A stretch of DNA of 64,000 nucleotides from Phoebastria nigripes. Taxonomy: Eukaryota > Chordata > Aves > Procellariiformes > Diomedeidae. The notes beneath the pieces were generated by a model, which did not search any database, had not been told where the DNA came from, and was given only the letters and a program-made list of their open reading frames with translations. The stretch spans positions 2,532,291 through 2,596,290 of the forward strand of contig JAYKAV010002788.1 of NCBI GenBank assembly GCA_035582835.1, read 5' to 3'. Each line of letters opens with the position of its first letter. Position 1 is the stretch's first letter. A program made the position numbers and the translations under genes. This document shows positions 49,301-61,945 of this stretch, in pieces.

Positions 49301-51432
49301 GTTTCCCAGAAGATGGACATTATTTAAGGTTAGGGGAGAGGGAAAAAACCAATTAATTTCCTAAATGTGGGTCAGCATTTTCTCTATCCAGTCAGCTTGA
49401 CCTATTTAATTTCTGAATATGTTAAGAAAGCTCTCCCGAGAGCTTTTTACCCATTCAGTAAACAATGCGCTCCAGGATGCAGCAAACCAGTCAATTAAAA
49501 GACAAACGGTTGTCTCGATGCAGACAGCAAATGTAACTACGGGGTTAATATACAACTAGGGGGTTGTTACAAATCTGAGCGAATTGGGTCACAAATGAAA
49601 AGGTTTGGCAGGTTTAACAAAGACACTGACAGAGATCTGTCTGCATCTCAACACGCCTTATGCATGTGGCCTCCTTACTTGTTTACACTCGGGCAATGGA
49701 GAGCTGTAAGAGAGCAGGGAAGAGGATTTTTGTGTGGAGGGCTGCGGTGCGCAGGCAGAAGTCTGGGTGAGGCGATGCCCTGCTACTGAGGCGTATTGAT
49801 CCCTGCCTGGCCATAAGCACCAAAATGGTCACCCAGAAATACTGAGCTATGAAAGGGATACATCCTGGTTGTTGCTTCCTTCAGCTAGAATGGTTGTCTT
49901 CAGGTTCAGCACATCTTTGTCTGGCTTTCATTTTCAGTAATTTCCCAAGGATTTAAAGGTTATTCATCATTTTCACAAAGACAATGAGTATCCTTTTCAG
50001 CCAGATGAAATGTGTAAATCAGCAGGTAGAGTGTACATCACAATAGACAGGTATTTCCATAAATTGAACAAAATGTTTTTGATGTGTACATCTCATACGG
50101 CCACTCTTCCCTGTATTGTTTTATATTCTTAGCAGGATGAAGAGCAACCCCCTATTTAGTGATTCTGCATCTTCAAATACACAATACTTTCAGGTCAGCT
50201 AGGAGCAGGATCTGTGTAGAATGGTGGGTCATCTAAAAGCGTGAGGGATGCAATCAGCTATTTCACTGCATAGTAAGAGTACCTTGTACCACTGCGCTTC
50301 TGGCTTCCGAGGAAAGCAAAAGTATCTTTCAGTCTCCAGTTACGCTCCAGTTAAGGGTCAGCTTGTGAGGTAGAAATTATCATCACCACTTTCAGAAGGA
50401 GAAATTGCAACAAAGAGATGTTAAGAGGTGGGGTTGATAAATTATGCATTTGGTCCCTCGGGTAGCATGCAGAACCAGAGCTGATGCCTAGGATCCCAAG
50501 ACAGTACGGAGAGAAAGGAAGGTAGGTGCCTCACAGAGGTGATCAGAACTAGTGTAGTTTGCCAGTAGGAAATGTGGGGAGGATGCTAAGAAACACTCCC
50601 TACCCCTAAATCTGGTGCAGTGTTTCAGGATGGTAGAGGAGTATTTCTCTTTAGCTGGGATTTATAAACTAGAACCTTTTACAGCTGCTCTATAATTGCA
50701 GGTGAAGCACTTCTGCTTTATGTAATAGCCTACCATTTAGTCAGGTAGTAGGAAACATGTTTCCTCTTCACCTGCAGCCTCAAGTTAAGGGAGTTGAAAT
50801 ACATATTGTCCATTTGCCAGGAGAGTATCCTTATAACCAAATTCACAGGCTTTTCCTATTGAGGCTGAGACATGGCACAGCCACAAATTCAAGCTGATTG
50901 GGCCAGAGCACAGTTAAGGTGTTAATGTAGAGGAGGGAGGATCTAGTTTCTGCCCTCAACAGCATTGTACAGTCACTGGATATATTACATATGATCAGTA
51001 CACTTCTGTTTACGTAAAATTTGGGGAGTCATCAGAAGCAAATTTTAAGTGTTACTTACAAGCAGACCAGGGATTGTTTGTATCATAGTTTAGAACATCT
51101 GTACCTTTGTTTGGCCTAACTACTTCACTGGATCTGGCCAGAGGTCATTTCAGAGGGGAGATCATAACTCCGAATTCTTGTTTGCCTATTTTCTGCTTTC
51201 ACCGATGACCACATTTAGTTAATTTGTCTTTCTCTTAAACACAATGACTTTTAATCCTCATTTCACATGTTTCATGCTTAAATACGTAATTAAAAAAACT
51301 TGACAGCTCTGTCATGCCTCTTGGGGGGTAGGAGGGTAGAGAGGTAACAAAGACAGCTTCCTATGCCATCTAAAATGAAAACTGCATTTTCGTAGTTTAC
51401 ATTCCAGTACTTTGTTTTGCATTTTTTTTCAG
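49301..51432. other. Intergenic sequence right of the CpG island
   Basis: Ordinary AT-rich sequence resumes. It holds a MIR-like fragment near 50360-50500. If a divergent transcript starts in the CpG island, this would be its first intron. No gene is recognised. Confidence 0.7.
50360..50500 (-). mobile_element. MIR-like SINE fragment, antisense
   Basis: The plus strand reads AAATTATCATCACCACTTTC, AGAAGGAGAAATTGCAACAA, AGAGATGTTAAGAGG and GAACCAGAGCTGATGCCTAG. This follows the antisense MIR order (ATTATCCCCATTTTACAGA, GAGGAAACTGAGGCA, AGAGGTTAAGTGACTT, CAGAGCTGGGATTTGAACCC), with divergence expected of an ancient copy. Confidence 0.65.
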
Positions 51433-51624
51433 GAGCAATGAAATTGTGATGTTAACTTACGGCTTCCTGCGGGTGTTTGTCAGGCATCTTCAATCTAAAG
51501 AAAGAACCACAGAGAAGAACTGCATATTTACTAGGCTATTAACACAAGAACAACGCTTTATAACTGGCTACTTCACCCTTGCTCTGAACTTCCTGCACAG
51601 AGCTTACTGTGATTGATTTTACAG
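51433..51624 (+). other. Candidate orphan exon, 60 codons open then TGA, gene unknown
   Basis: A strong acceptor (TTTTGCATTTTTTTTCAG) and a good donor (TACAG|GTAGGT) enclose 192 nt. Starting at 51434, one frame is open for 60 codons before TGA at 51614-51616; the other two frames stop within five codons. The peptide starts SNEIVMLTYGFLRVFVRHLQ, continues with SKERTTEKNC and QRFITGYFTLALNF, and ends HRAYCD. I do not recognise it. The order of charged and hydrophobic residues looks protein-like. A stop shortly before the donor would make it a penultimate exon or a nonsense-mediated-decay or noncoding exon. It could belong to a transcript starting in the CpG island about 2.3 kb to the left, or be a chance splice-site pair. 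Confidence 0.4.
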
Positions 51625-54600
51625 GTAGGTTTTCTATATAATATTAAACTATTTCAGTCTATTGGCTGGTCGCCCAGGCAGGCCACATAGAGAGATCCAG
51701 ACAATGTTGTTTTGTTTGACATAGAGTTTTACTAGGTTTTATAAATCAACCTTTCATTTTCAGAAGTGCATGTGGAGAATTTTAGGGCTATCACTACTGT
51801 TTGACAGAACCCTTGATTTCTGGTACCATAGTCTAAGAACCACTTCATCCTGTTTTCAGATGCAGGACTCTGACAGTTACTTCACTGTGTGGCTAAGACC
51901 TTGGTCTTTCAAACAAATGTATTAGTAAAGCAGTTGCAGCATCAGGGCTTAAATTAGCATTCCACTTTGATTTCCATTGTAATTTGTACCATAAAATGTT
52001 CTCTCCTTCTGGACGCTCTGTCTAGCTTGAAGTCATTTAAATGCACCAAAACCAGGAAGTAGTTATGCCAGTTGTGCTTTTGTAGAGTTTTGCTGTTAAG
52101 AGGACCTTATGTTTGCTAAATGAATTGGAAGTTTTGTGTGTATTTCCTCAAAGATTTACTATTTAGTTTTGTTCCCTTTGATATATTTATTCTATAATCT
52201 AGTGACTGCATACAACACGCAGGTTGTTAAAGAAGAATGAGCTGCAGCGTGCAAGTTGTCTTCTCTGTAGCTGTATGCTGTAACCAGTAGTCTTTGGAGT
52301 CAGCCTGTGTGCTCTCCTGATCATGGGATTTTTGCATTCTTGGCTGGAGATGGTTAGCTGAAATAAGTAGAAACAGCACATACCCTAGCAGTGTAGGTAA
52401 CTCTAAAAGAAAATAGACAACATGGGGTTTACTCCTTTTAGGATGAGGAGAGAAAAACCCGGCTTTTCCTCTTCCAATATGGGTAGCTTAATTAGTAGTC
52501 ATTTATTCCTAAAAGGTTGCCAGCTCAAAACATTTTCCTGTCCAACTACCTAGACTCTGTTTTTGCTAGGTGAGGGTCAGTTAAATTCAACTCATGCTGA
52601 ATTGAACTGTATGGTTGGGCAAGGCCACGAAAGAAGTATTTACAAAAGTCTGGTGCCTGGAAAAGACCCCCTCTGGAGTACCAGGGGCAGGCTGTGATTC
52701 TCAGTGACCTGTGGAGACCTTGGAAGGAGCTGCCAATCATTGTTGCAAACTGTTAGCTAAGCCTGGGGAAGCCTGCATTTATTGCTGGATGCTCACTAAA
52801 AAAAACTTGGATAGAGTCCTAGACCTTTATGTTGAATGGGGTAAAATTAATTAACTGCAAGTTTCCAGACCAGTGGCTAAGAAAAGAGGTCATTTATGAA
52901 ATTTATGGTATTCCCTAGAGTAGAAGCTGGAAGAAATGAGAGTGTAATCTACCATCTCTGACCTGCACCCTCAAGTGGGCAGTAGTTTACATTTCAGCAC
53001 TCTGCCTCAAGAAGGGCTTAGCACATTGTTACAGTTTCAGCCCTTGGTTTATCTGGTGTTAGGTTTGGGGGTTTTTTTCCCCTCGTGGGAGAGAGAATGG
53101 TTAGGTTGAAACTCTTTTCTTGCTCTCCAACAGAACTTATCTTTTTGATTCACGGTGCCTCAAGTTTGTACAGCATTTTGCTTATGTCAGGATAGGGAAG
53201 TACACCTTGTTTTTTAAAAGATTTAATTTTAGGGAGTTCCTTGTTTTGTCCTTGTTCTCACTTGCAGAGAATGCTCCTTCTCACAGATAGTGAGCCTAGC
53301 TGTATCCCACTGGCCATCTAATGATATTAGTGATGGTATTTCTGACTTGACTTTGTTTTGCCTGTGGAGTAATCATGGTATCAGCAGGTATCTGAGAATA
53401 AGCATTGAGCATCTATAGCCTGCCAGTCTTTAATCTTAAACTTCCCAGAGAGATAAGCCATTAGCTACATGCAGGGCCTCCTCTAGGTGAAAACTGTGGT
53501 ACTCCCTCTATCAGTGGTTTATCTATGGATCTTTTGTGTGTGATTCATGCAGTAGAAATCCTTTATGTTCCATCAATGGTTGTGTTCCCCAGAACAGAAT
53601 AAATTCCTGAAAGTATTTCCTGAAAATAGGGACATAAGAAATAAATGATATCAAATGTTATACATACCCTCTATATGGAAGTTGGAGAATATTTGTGAAA
53701 TTGAATTTACTGTTGTAAACAGAGACCAGCCAACCTTCAAAGAATGTAGTCCTCTGTCTCTACCAGCACAGCATGTTGAACCTCCTGGGCAATTGCAGCC
53801 AGTTTGGCAGAGAGGAAAAAGTGAAAAATCTAATAAGTTGCTATACGTTTTTTTAAGCACACGTCTGGATATAAGAGGAAGACCCTTTTAATGGTCTGAG
53901 GGAAATTATGCAGCATAAACAGAATCCTTATTAGGCAGGAGAGAAGCCACACAGAGCTCAACCCATAGCATAAATCCATAGGAAACCAGGTTTCATTGTT
54001 TCCATTCTCGAAGAAACAGCTTGGTTGTTTGCTCTTTTCAGTAATCTCCCACCTCCTACTTCTTCAAAAAGAAAATAGTGTCCTTGAAACTGCATGACAT
54101 TTTGTATGGTATTCTCATATTTTTAGTAGAAATAGCAAGAAGCATTCACTCTGGAAAAAAAAATCCAGCTTGGTTTGTTATGGGATGATAAAAATAAATT
54201 TACTATGTTAATCTGTTATTTTGACATAGATACTCACCTGCAAATTTCAAATTTCAACTGAATTCTGCTGCATGCTAGATGTCAGTGGAATAACCTGTAA
54301 TTGAGGAAGAACTTCACTGCAATAGAGAGTAAATTTGATCGTATTGCTAAATTTTTCAATTGCTGTTTTTTAAGGTGTAACAATTTTGTCAAGAAAATGT
54401 CATTCTTGTGATTGTTGGTTTACGTAGGCAGGAACATAAGTGAATTTTTATACTACTATGACTGACAGTTGGCAGAGTGCATGGTACAAGCTGCTATACT
54501 GGAACAAGTGCATCAAGTAGTAATTCCTGTAAGACAGTTCAATCAGAGAAACCATAGGATGAAGTGAATACAAAAATCCCAAGAAAGTGAAGCAAATTAT

Positions 54601-55000
54601 ATCCCACTGGGGCCTAATCTCCAGTAAAAAAATGCAGTAAAAAAAAATTCCAAAGTTAACAGGCGTGAATAGTTAAGAGAATACAAAGAAAAGCTAAGCC
54701 AATCCAACAAGCTGTAGATATATATGTATTTAGAAGAATGTAGTTTTCAGATTTATTTTCCTCAAAGATGCTCCTTTTTTTATTAACAGCTTTTATGCAT
54801 AAAGGATGCAGTGGTAAGCCCTGCAGTATACTGGTGGACAAAGATGTTCCAGGAAGGCCTTCATGTCTCTTTGCCATCCACACAGAAGAGGGCAAATATG
54901 GAGTGATCATGTAGGCTGTTAGGAGTTGCTGAATCTGGTAGCTTGAGAGAGGAAAGGCTGCTCCTGCTCCATGTTCCCCCATTCACCCAGTAGTAAGACT
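51625..55000. other. Intergenic sequence, nothing recognised
   Basis: AT-rich sequence without a convincing exon, RNA gene or repeat. Open frames do not exceed about 110 codons and resemble no family. If the candidate exon is real, a downstream exon of the same transcript could lie here or further right. Confidence 0.65.
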
Positions 55001-55179
55001 GAGCACGTATTCCCAATAGACACACACCCACACACAGTGTATGTATATACATACACAAATGATTGGCCATGCAGATCAACACCAACAGAAAACACAACAT
55101 AAACAGTAGCAATGGATTCATCCTGTTCCCCTCTCTGGCTGATCAGGGCGAAAGCCCTGTAATAGAAAATATACATAGC

Positions 55180-55206
55180 TATATATATATATACACACAC
55201 ACACAT
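55180..55206. repeat. (TA)n(CA)n microsatellite
   Basis: The tract is TATATATATATATA followed by CACACACACACA, sitting at the left edge of the first 197-bp unit. Confidence 0.95.
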
Positions 55207-55361
55207 ACAATATGGATCCATCCAGAAGCTGGCCTTAGACACTCAGTCCATCCAGTAGCTGGCTCCTGGATTTCCTACTCTCCCCAGTTTCTGGCAGCTG
55301 GATGTAAAAGCCCCTGAGGCTTGCAGCCCCACTCCAGTTCTGTTATTCAGACCCTCTTGTG

Positions 55362-55408
55362 TACACACACACACACATATATATGCACGCACGCACAGAC
55401 AGGCACAC
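55362..55408. repeat. (CA)n(TA)n(CGCA)n microsatellite
   Basis: A CA run, then TATATAT, then GCACGCACGCACAGACAGGCACAC; the counterpart of the 55180 tract at the left edge of the second unit. Confidence 0.95.
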
Positions 55409-55990
55409 TATGGATCCTCCAGGAACTGGCCATAGACATTCAGTCTATCCAGTAGCTGGCCCCAGATCCTCTTGTCTCCAGTTGCATTGTGCACAGACAC
55501 ATAAATGCAAGCGAGACTCTCAGTTGACCCCCAGATTTCACAGTCGTTCCAGGAGCTGACTTGGACTACCGGATTGCTCCAGTAGCCAACTTTCAGCCCC
55601 TCTGGTCTTTCCAGTATCTGGCCCAGACTTGTGGCTGCTTTGATACCCGGTTCCCAAGCCTCTTTATCCTACTTGCATGGTAATACAGCTTCAGTTAATG
55701 ATCATACACTGACATGTGCACCCACAAAATACGCACACACTCTGGTCTCTGAGGTTGCTGGCACCCCAGACACACAGGTCACTATGACCTGTGGTCCTTA
55801 CTTCAGTTGCTGGCAATTAGACCTCTATATGCTCCCATCTCTCCTATTGCTTGCACCTTAGACACGGTGGCCCTTATGACTCATGGTACCGTCTCCAGTT
55901 GCTGGCACTTAGACTCCTCACTTCCTCCAGTCTCTCCAGTTGCTCCGATGACCTGTGGTCTGACTCCAGTTGCTGGCACTTAGACCTTAG

Positions 55991-56879
55991 ACACACACTG
56001 GCACACAGAATAGAGGGTCGCCTCACCCAAGAAAATACTTTAAAATGGAGCTTAGTAAGAAGACGGGATAGCCTGCGCTGATCAGCTGCAGGGCATGGAC
56101 AGATAAAAGTGATGACCAGCAACCTGTTTACATACAACCGGCCACTTCTATCCCTTTATTTTTCCATGCTTGTTCCTCCCCAAACCACCTTAATCCCTCC
56201 TTTTCCCCACCTTTGGTTCATCCCGTAAGTCTGGTACAATCCCAAAATGCTCTTCCCTTACATCCCATAGTGAGTCCCATACCTCTGCAGGCAGTAATCT
56301 CCCTCAGTCTATAAGGTGTTCTGGAGAGTTTTTCCATTGACTCATCTTGAGGGTTTCCACACACTGGCTGTGGGCTGATCCCCCTCCTGTGACGGCTCTG
56401 GAGAACCTGAGGCAGGTGCCTCTGATGAGGTTATTGGGGTTCCCCTGCCTGCCACCTTGCTTCTGTGTTCCTTTGTGTGCATGGAGATAAGCCTTTAATC
56501 ACAACCAAACAGACGAGGTGAGCAGACAAGCTTTTTTTCTGCCCTCACAAAGCATTTCGGGAGGCGATACAGTCTATCCCACCTCTTGCTGGGTGAAATG
56601 ACTTCAATCTTTCATAAATGGGCAAAAGGATCCAATGTCCTGCCCCACTGGCTGGATCTGCAGGTAGTACAATTCTTCACTGCCTGTCATTCAGGTTTGG
56701 TTGCAAAACTATACCAAGCCTGGTTTGCTGTGACTCTGCATATTTACAATGAATTGCATTGTTTTCCCCCACATCTGTCATTTTATTGCGAGCCATTCTG
56801 TATCATGAAGTACTTCCCTAACTCTTGCCATTCAGCTTTTGTTTTCTTCTATCCGGAATAATTTAGCTTCAACAGCAAG
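55991..56879. other. Unassigned sequence right of the tandem array
   Basis: This stretch is moderately GC-rich and pyrimidine-rich (for example the CCCTCCTTTTCCCCACC tract near 56200). I could not identify it as a known LTR or gene. It may be part of the same inserted element as the tandem array. A 91-codon plus-strand ORF at 56586-56861 is unrecognised. Confidence 0.5.
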
Positions 56880-57330
56880 CCTTGTCACTTTACTGTCCAC
56901 TCTTCTCTATATAATTTGTGATGAAGTTGAATAAAATAGCCCCTAGAGTAGATCCAGATGGACATCCAGTGATGAACTTCATCATTGTGAAAAATGTCCA
57001 TTTACCCCTACATTTTCTTTCTTGTATTTTATGCAATTATTTATCCATAATAAGATTATTCCATGGCAGTTTGGCTCTTCAAAAACCTTAGGTGAGTGGC
57101 CTTTTCAAAGGCCTTTTGGAAACCCAAATGGACTTTGTCATTCAGATTATCTATTTCCATGTGCTCCAACAAAATCCAGGAGAACTGTGAAACATGACTG
57201 GTTTCTTGCCAGGACCAGACACNACATTCTTGTAGTAAGTCTCCAGACATGGGTATGTCAGTAGGTTCATTCTTGCTGGCAATGAGGAAAAGCGAATTAT
57301 ACACCTGGCCCCTCAGCTTCAAGAATTTAA
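56880..57330 (-). mobile_element. Decayed CR1-clade LINE, reverse-transcriptase region, antisense
   Basis: On the minus strand at about 57190-57060 a frame reads ...SWILLEHMEI..., then DKVHLGFQKAFEKATHLRFL, the counterpart of the CR1 reverse-transcriptase block (V-LDF-KAFD-V-H). The plus strand matches the antisense CR1 ORF2 order, including CTTTTCAAAGGCCTTTTGGA and GGACTTTGTCATTCAGATTA. The first acidic residue of the block is lost (Gly for Asp), and stops and an N (57223) interrupt it; it is an old dead copy. Boundaries are approximate. Confidence 0.7.
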
Positions 57331-59503
57331 TTTCTCAGACACTTAGTGTCCCATTTGTTTTTTAAATTAGTTATTAGTTTCAAAAGTTATTAAGTCTGAA
57401 GAAATGGAGAGACAGCATAACTACAAAATCTAATTTCCATAAAACAGGAAGTTTCCGATTTTTCCAGCCTTACTCACACTAGTGATACCTTGAAATTATT
57501 TCAGTTAGATTTTATTGTCCAGTAAGATACTAATCAGCATGAATGAAGTTGGCAGAAGGATCCATAAATTGTTTTCTTGTTCTTTTGTATATTCGGTTTG
57601 GGTTAAAGCGTTTGATCATTTAGGGTCAGCAGAGACCATTATGCACATCTACTTGTATCTGTGTTATAACAGATGCCATGAAATATTACCCACTTATTCT
57701 GTGTGAAGCCTAATACATTATGGTTGTTTGAGGGTTTATCTTTTAGAAAGCTATCCGAGTGGGATGCTGAGGAATCTACCAACACATTTCAATAAAATAT
57801 TCCAATAGTTAATTACCTTCATTTAAAATTTGCATTTTTCTTCCTGTTCATATTTTTCTAGCTTTGGTTTTCAACCAGTGAATCTTATTATGTCTTTGTG
57901 TGTTTAATTAAAGAAACTGGATGCTGTTCTACTAATCTGATACTATGTGTGCTTACATTTGTGTCAATATCAAAGAAATGCCTGTACGTTTCCCTTGCTA
58001 CATCTTCTCCCTCACCCTAGTTGTTACTTTAAGGGAGATCCTGTACCCCTGCTCTTGTTATAAGAAAAAACACATTTTCCCAAGAAAATTCAGTCACTGG
58101 TAGTTACTTTCCTATTCCTTCTTTTTCTACCAAGAAAAGAACAAAGGAAAGAAATTCTGCCTGCTAAATAAATTCCTCTTATTGCCACCTGTGGTTTTGC
58201 CCAGCCACAATGAGGGAAGTCACAGAGAGTAAACAAACAGTCTCTCCTGTGCTAAAATCTATACAAACTCTGGCATGGCTGTCAATCATTTCTTGCCTGA
58301 TGTGAAAAACAAACCCCTATTTCAGCATTAGCAGTTAATGGTATTGAAATTGCTGAATAGCCAATTCAGCTCAATATTGCTGGGAAAAAAAAGTAATTTG
58401 AGCAATCAGATGGATGAAATTCATTTTTTAAATGATAAAACCATCTTCATGGTTACCATTTGCTTTAGTTACTATTTTTTATCATGTGTTTTCTAGCTTA
58501 GCTGCATTTGTCATGTTACTGGTAATATAGTTATGTTTAATTTCTCCTATAAGCCCTTGTAGAGGGCTGTGTATAATTCTGTTTCTGTCATTACAAATTC
58601 TGATTCATCAGTTTAGATTGTTGTTCTGAAGTCTTGGTTGCTAGGAACAGTGGTTTGCCTCCTTGCCAGGAATTGAGGATTTGTTTTCTTCCCAGAAGAA
58701 AAGCTTGTTATTTACTTGTTCGTAATACGTGCTTTGTATGCATGATTGATATTTGGATCCATCTGTAGTTTAGGTGTTTTTCAAGTAAAAATCCTTCATG
58801 AGCGATGCAAGTGGATCAACACCAAGTGGGTAGAAATATCATAGCAAGGCAATACATTTAATATTTAAAATTTAATAAAGGATGGATTCCTGCCTTATGA
58901 CCTTGTGTCAGAGATTGGCCATCGTCCTGCAAGCACTTAGGTTTGTATTCAGTCTTGCCACTGTTAGTTGTCGTAATAGGTCCATGGACCAGCAATGTCA
59001 TGGCCTGTTCCTAGGGGTGGTGGAAGGCTCCTTCCTTCCAATTTCATTTGAAATACCTACTTTTGCACTAGGAAACTTTTCCCCATTTAGTATTATTCTT
59101 ATTCCATAGGGGGAAAAATCTAAATCTGTGTTAACCTGGAATTAAGTTTAATTGTTGGAAAGTACATTTTCAAAAGTAACATCTAAAGATCACCTGAGCA
59201 ATCTGGTGTCAAAGGAGAGCTGACTGCTCTGACTTGAGATGATGTGACAAAAGCCCTTTTTTAATTAGGGAAACCATGAAAGGAAGAAAACATGGGGGTG
59301 GGAAGAACAGTTAAGGCTCAGGAAGATGCTCTCTCTTCCCTGAGTCATAAGTCTCCTGACCCACGCTCTTAAATGAAAACATCAACGGTTATATTATTTA
59401 CCTGGATTGTGCTGTAGACCAGTGTTGTGCTGAAAGAATAGCAAGAACGGTTCTTTCTGTGCTCTTGTCCTGAGTTCCCAACCTGAGGGCAGGGCCTTTA
59501 TAG

Positions 59504-59538
59504 GAAGGTAGGTAGGTAGGTTGGTTGGTTGGTTGGAA
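59504..59538. repeat. (GGTA)n(GGTT)n microsatellite
   Basis: Four GGTA-type units are followed by four GGTT units without a break, a compound tetranucleotide repeat. Confidence 0.95.
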
Positions 59539-61779
59539 GGATATAGCCCTGGGTTGCTTGGACCCAAGGCCAGAAAAGCTTTGTTGTGGCTTTGCTTCCC
59601 CCTTGTTGAGTGAAAGCGGAACACTTTCCCCTCTTGGAAATTGAGTTAAAGGAGCTCAGACTGAGTTTGGGCTTTTTGCCTCCTCCTCATTCTACCATGA
59701 AGTTGGTTGCCCTGTGGCAAAGTGAGGAGATCAGTCTCTGCTTTATGCACTGTCAGGGCCCTGGCCTCAGCCCATATCCATTCCCACAGAGCCTCACTGC
59801 ACCCTGACAAGTGCAAATTTACCCCAGCCTTAATGACAATGTTGCAGTCAATACCATTTTCATGTTATCTTTCTTCTGTTGCAGGAGTCCTGATTTTGCT
59901 CTTGTTATCTTGATAGGCAGTCCTGTTCTTTTCCGCCTTTATGGGAAAAAACAACTTATGTAAGTAAGGATGATGGGACTAAGTCAGAGACAAATTGAAT
60001 TAAAGAGGGTAGTTGGACCTAGTGAGAATTATCCTAATGCATTTAAAATATAAATGTTATTCTATAAATGCTTTTTGTTCATGTTATTTGATTTAAAATC
60101 CTTCTTGTTTTACATTGGGTACAATTAAAAAGCCAGTAATTACCATATATTATATGTAACATAACTATTTAAAGTTTTGGAAACAGCTCTGTCAGGCTCA
60201 GCTGGCTGGTTGCTAATGTTTTAGAGAGCAGCCTGTATGAGTATACATTGCGAGAATCTAAGTGAGAGCTGAAAGGTCCAATAGAGATTTAAAAGCAAAA
60301 GTTTGGTGACTAATACCATGATACATTTTGGAAGTTTCTCTGTTAATCTCAGTGTCCTGACCAGAACATGGTTTTGATTATCTATGTTCTGTTTCTTTCA
60401 AATTCCCTATGTTTTGTATTTGACTGTTGTAGCACTTGGCACTGCCTGTCCTAATCCATTTTGGTTGTGATGTAGCAATTCACATAGCACAACATTTTCC
60501 TCCAGAGGTGTAAACAGCATTTCACTGTGTAAGTTGGCAGAAGAGAGGACAGTTATTCCCATGGTATGCATACAGCCCATAAATGAATTATTCTGGATGA
60601 AAGATGCTCTGTAAGTGTAAGATCATTATCAAGACTGTTATAAAAACCTGATCACTGATTGGAGAATCTTAAATATACTTCTGACACTCTTTCCTTGCTG
60701 GTAGTGCTAGTTCTTCAGTGCTTTTCCTGCTCTTCTCTAATCCTAATGTTTTGGGGTTTTATTTAAAGAGAATAAACTGAGAGTCCTGGCTCCTGCAGCT
60801 AACCATTATTCAGCACAAGCTGGTCCCAGAGCCTTTCCAATAGGTGCTATTAGCTGTTACAAAACCTGTATCAATCAAAGCNGCATGCAAAGAATATACC
60901 ACTATTTAAAGTACTTTACTTCTTAAGTTTGGTGTATAATTCCTCAAGGGGTGGAATGATATTTAGGCATCATGCCTAGTGAACAATGATACTAAATGTC
61001 CTCTGAGAATACCAGTCGCTGATGTCTGAAATTATCATGATCAACAGGAAGCCAAGTTCTGGCATATAGCTAAGTCTTACGGGAAGCGCTAGTACTGCAC
61101 AGGCGCAGACACACACATACATATATATCCTGCATGTTGTACTTCTACGAACTTCTTGTGTTGTCTCTTGACTTCTATTGCTGCCTTCTGCATTTTTTTT
61201 TAATTTTTATTGCTGGTTTTTTTGTTGCTTCNGCCTCATAACTAAAGCTGCTGGAAACTCATTCCTTCCTGGCAATTGGAATCAAAACTAATGATGGGCT
61301 TCACCTCAGACTCAAGCTCCCTGCCTCAAGGGCTGGAAACTCTGGGTGATTACCGTTACATCCCATCAGTGTGAGAGACAGCAGGCTTGCTGCTGCCCCT
61401 GTCCTTGCAAGTCTGAGCCCCTGCATCCTCCAAATAGCCTGATATGCTTTGCTGACCTTGGGAGGAAAGGGGCTCTTCAGACCAGAAGTGTGCTCTCTCC
61501 CCTTCTCACCTGCACTGGCTCAGATCTTGTAGTTTCAGCAAGACCCACTGATCTCAATAAATGAAATGGTCTTCGGGTCCGTTCCTGATACGTCATGCAT
61601 GATTTCTGCTTCCATTGTTTTCTTCCAACATTTTGGTCTAGCTGGAACTCTAGCTGGAGGCAAAACCTGACAGTCGGATAATTGTGGATATTTTGGGCTT
61701 AACACTGCATGTTCTTTCTGCTTTTCTTTCAAGTGTTATTCATTATACAATCCTTTGTACTTTACAGTTCTTTCCTTTG

Positions 61780-61945
61780 AAGTCCCATATGCGATTTACA
61801 GAGATTAATGTAATAGGTGTGAGCCTGCTGTGGTGGAACAGGTAGAAAGTTGATACTACAGTTTTACAGACAGTAACAGAATAGCATAGTCGCGCAGCCT
61901 GGGACATGAACTGGCTTTTAGTCATGTGCTTTTAACTGTAGGGCT
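61780..61945 (-). mobile_element. Possible MIR-like SINE fragment, antisense
   Basis: CTACAGTTTTACAGACAGTA, then ACAGAATAGCATAGTCGCGC, AGCCTGGGACATGAACTGGC and TTTTAGTCATGTGCTTTTAA follows the antisense MIR pattern (ATTTTACAGA, GAAACTGAGGCACAGAG, GTCACACAGC, GGGATTTGAACCC, TCTGACT). Diverged; assignment from memory. Confidence 0.45.

Larger units (their letters stand above)
55010..55990. repeat. Degenerate tandem-repeat array with CA/TA microsatellites
   Basis: Two units of about 197 bp begin TATGGATCC(AT)CCAG...CTGGCC..TAGACA at 55212 and 55409, each preceded by a CA/TA microsatellite (55180-55206 and 55362-55408). To the right, shorter decayed units repeat CCAGTAGCTGGC, CTCCAGTTGCTGGCACTTAGAC and GACCTGTGGTC up to about 55990. 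A weaker CACACA block near 55020 may be an older left unit. No coding potential is inferred; frames of 60-80 codons here are by-products of repetition. Confidence 0.75.

Noticed and set aside
48363..49364. Several long ORFs on both strands (up to 209 codons) around NTPCR exon 1
   Set aside because: They lie in the CpG island, where TAA/TAG/TGA are scarce, so open frames arise by composition. Peptides are Ala/Gly/Pro/Arg-rich with no domain; only the 34-nt NTPCR exon is supported.
55063..56081. Chains of 60-85-codon ORFs as a gene family
   Set aside because: They coincide with the tandem-repeat and microsatellite array; shared peptide words come from the DNA repeats.
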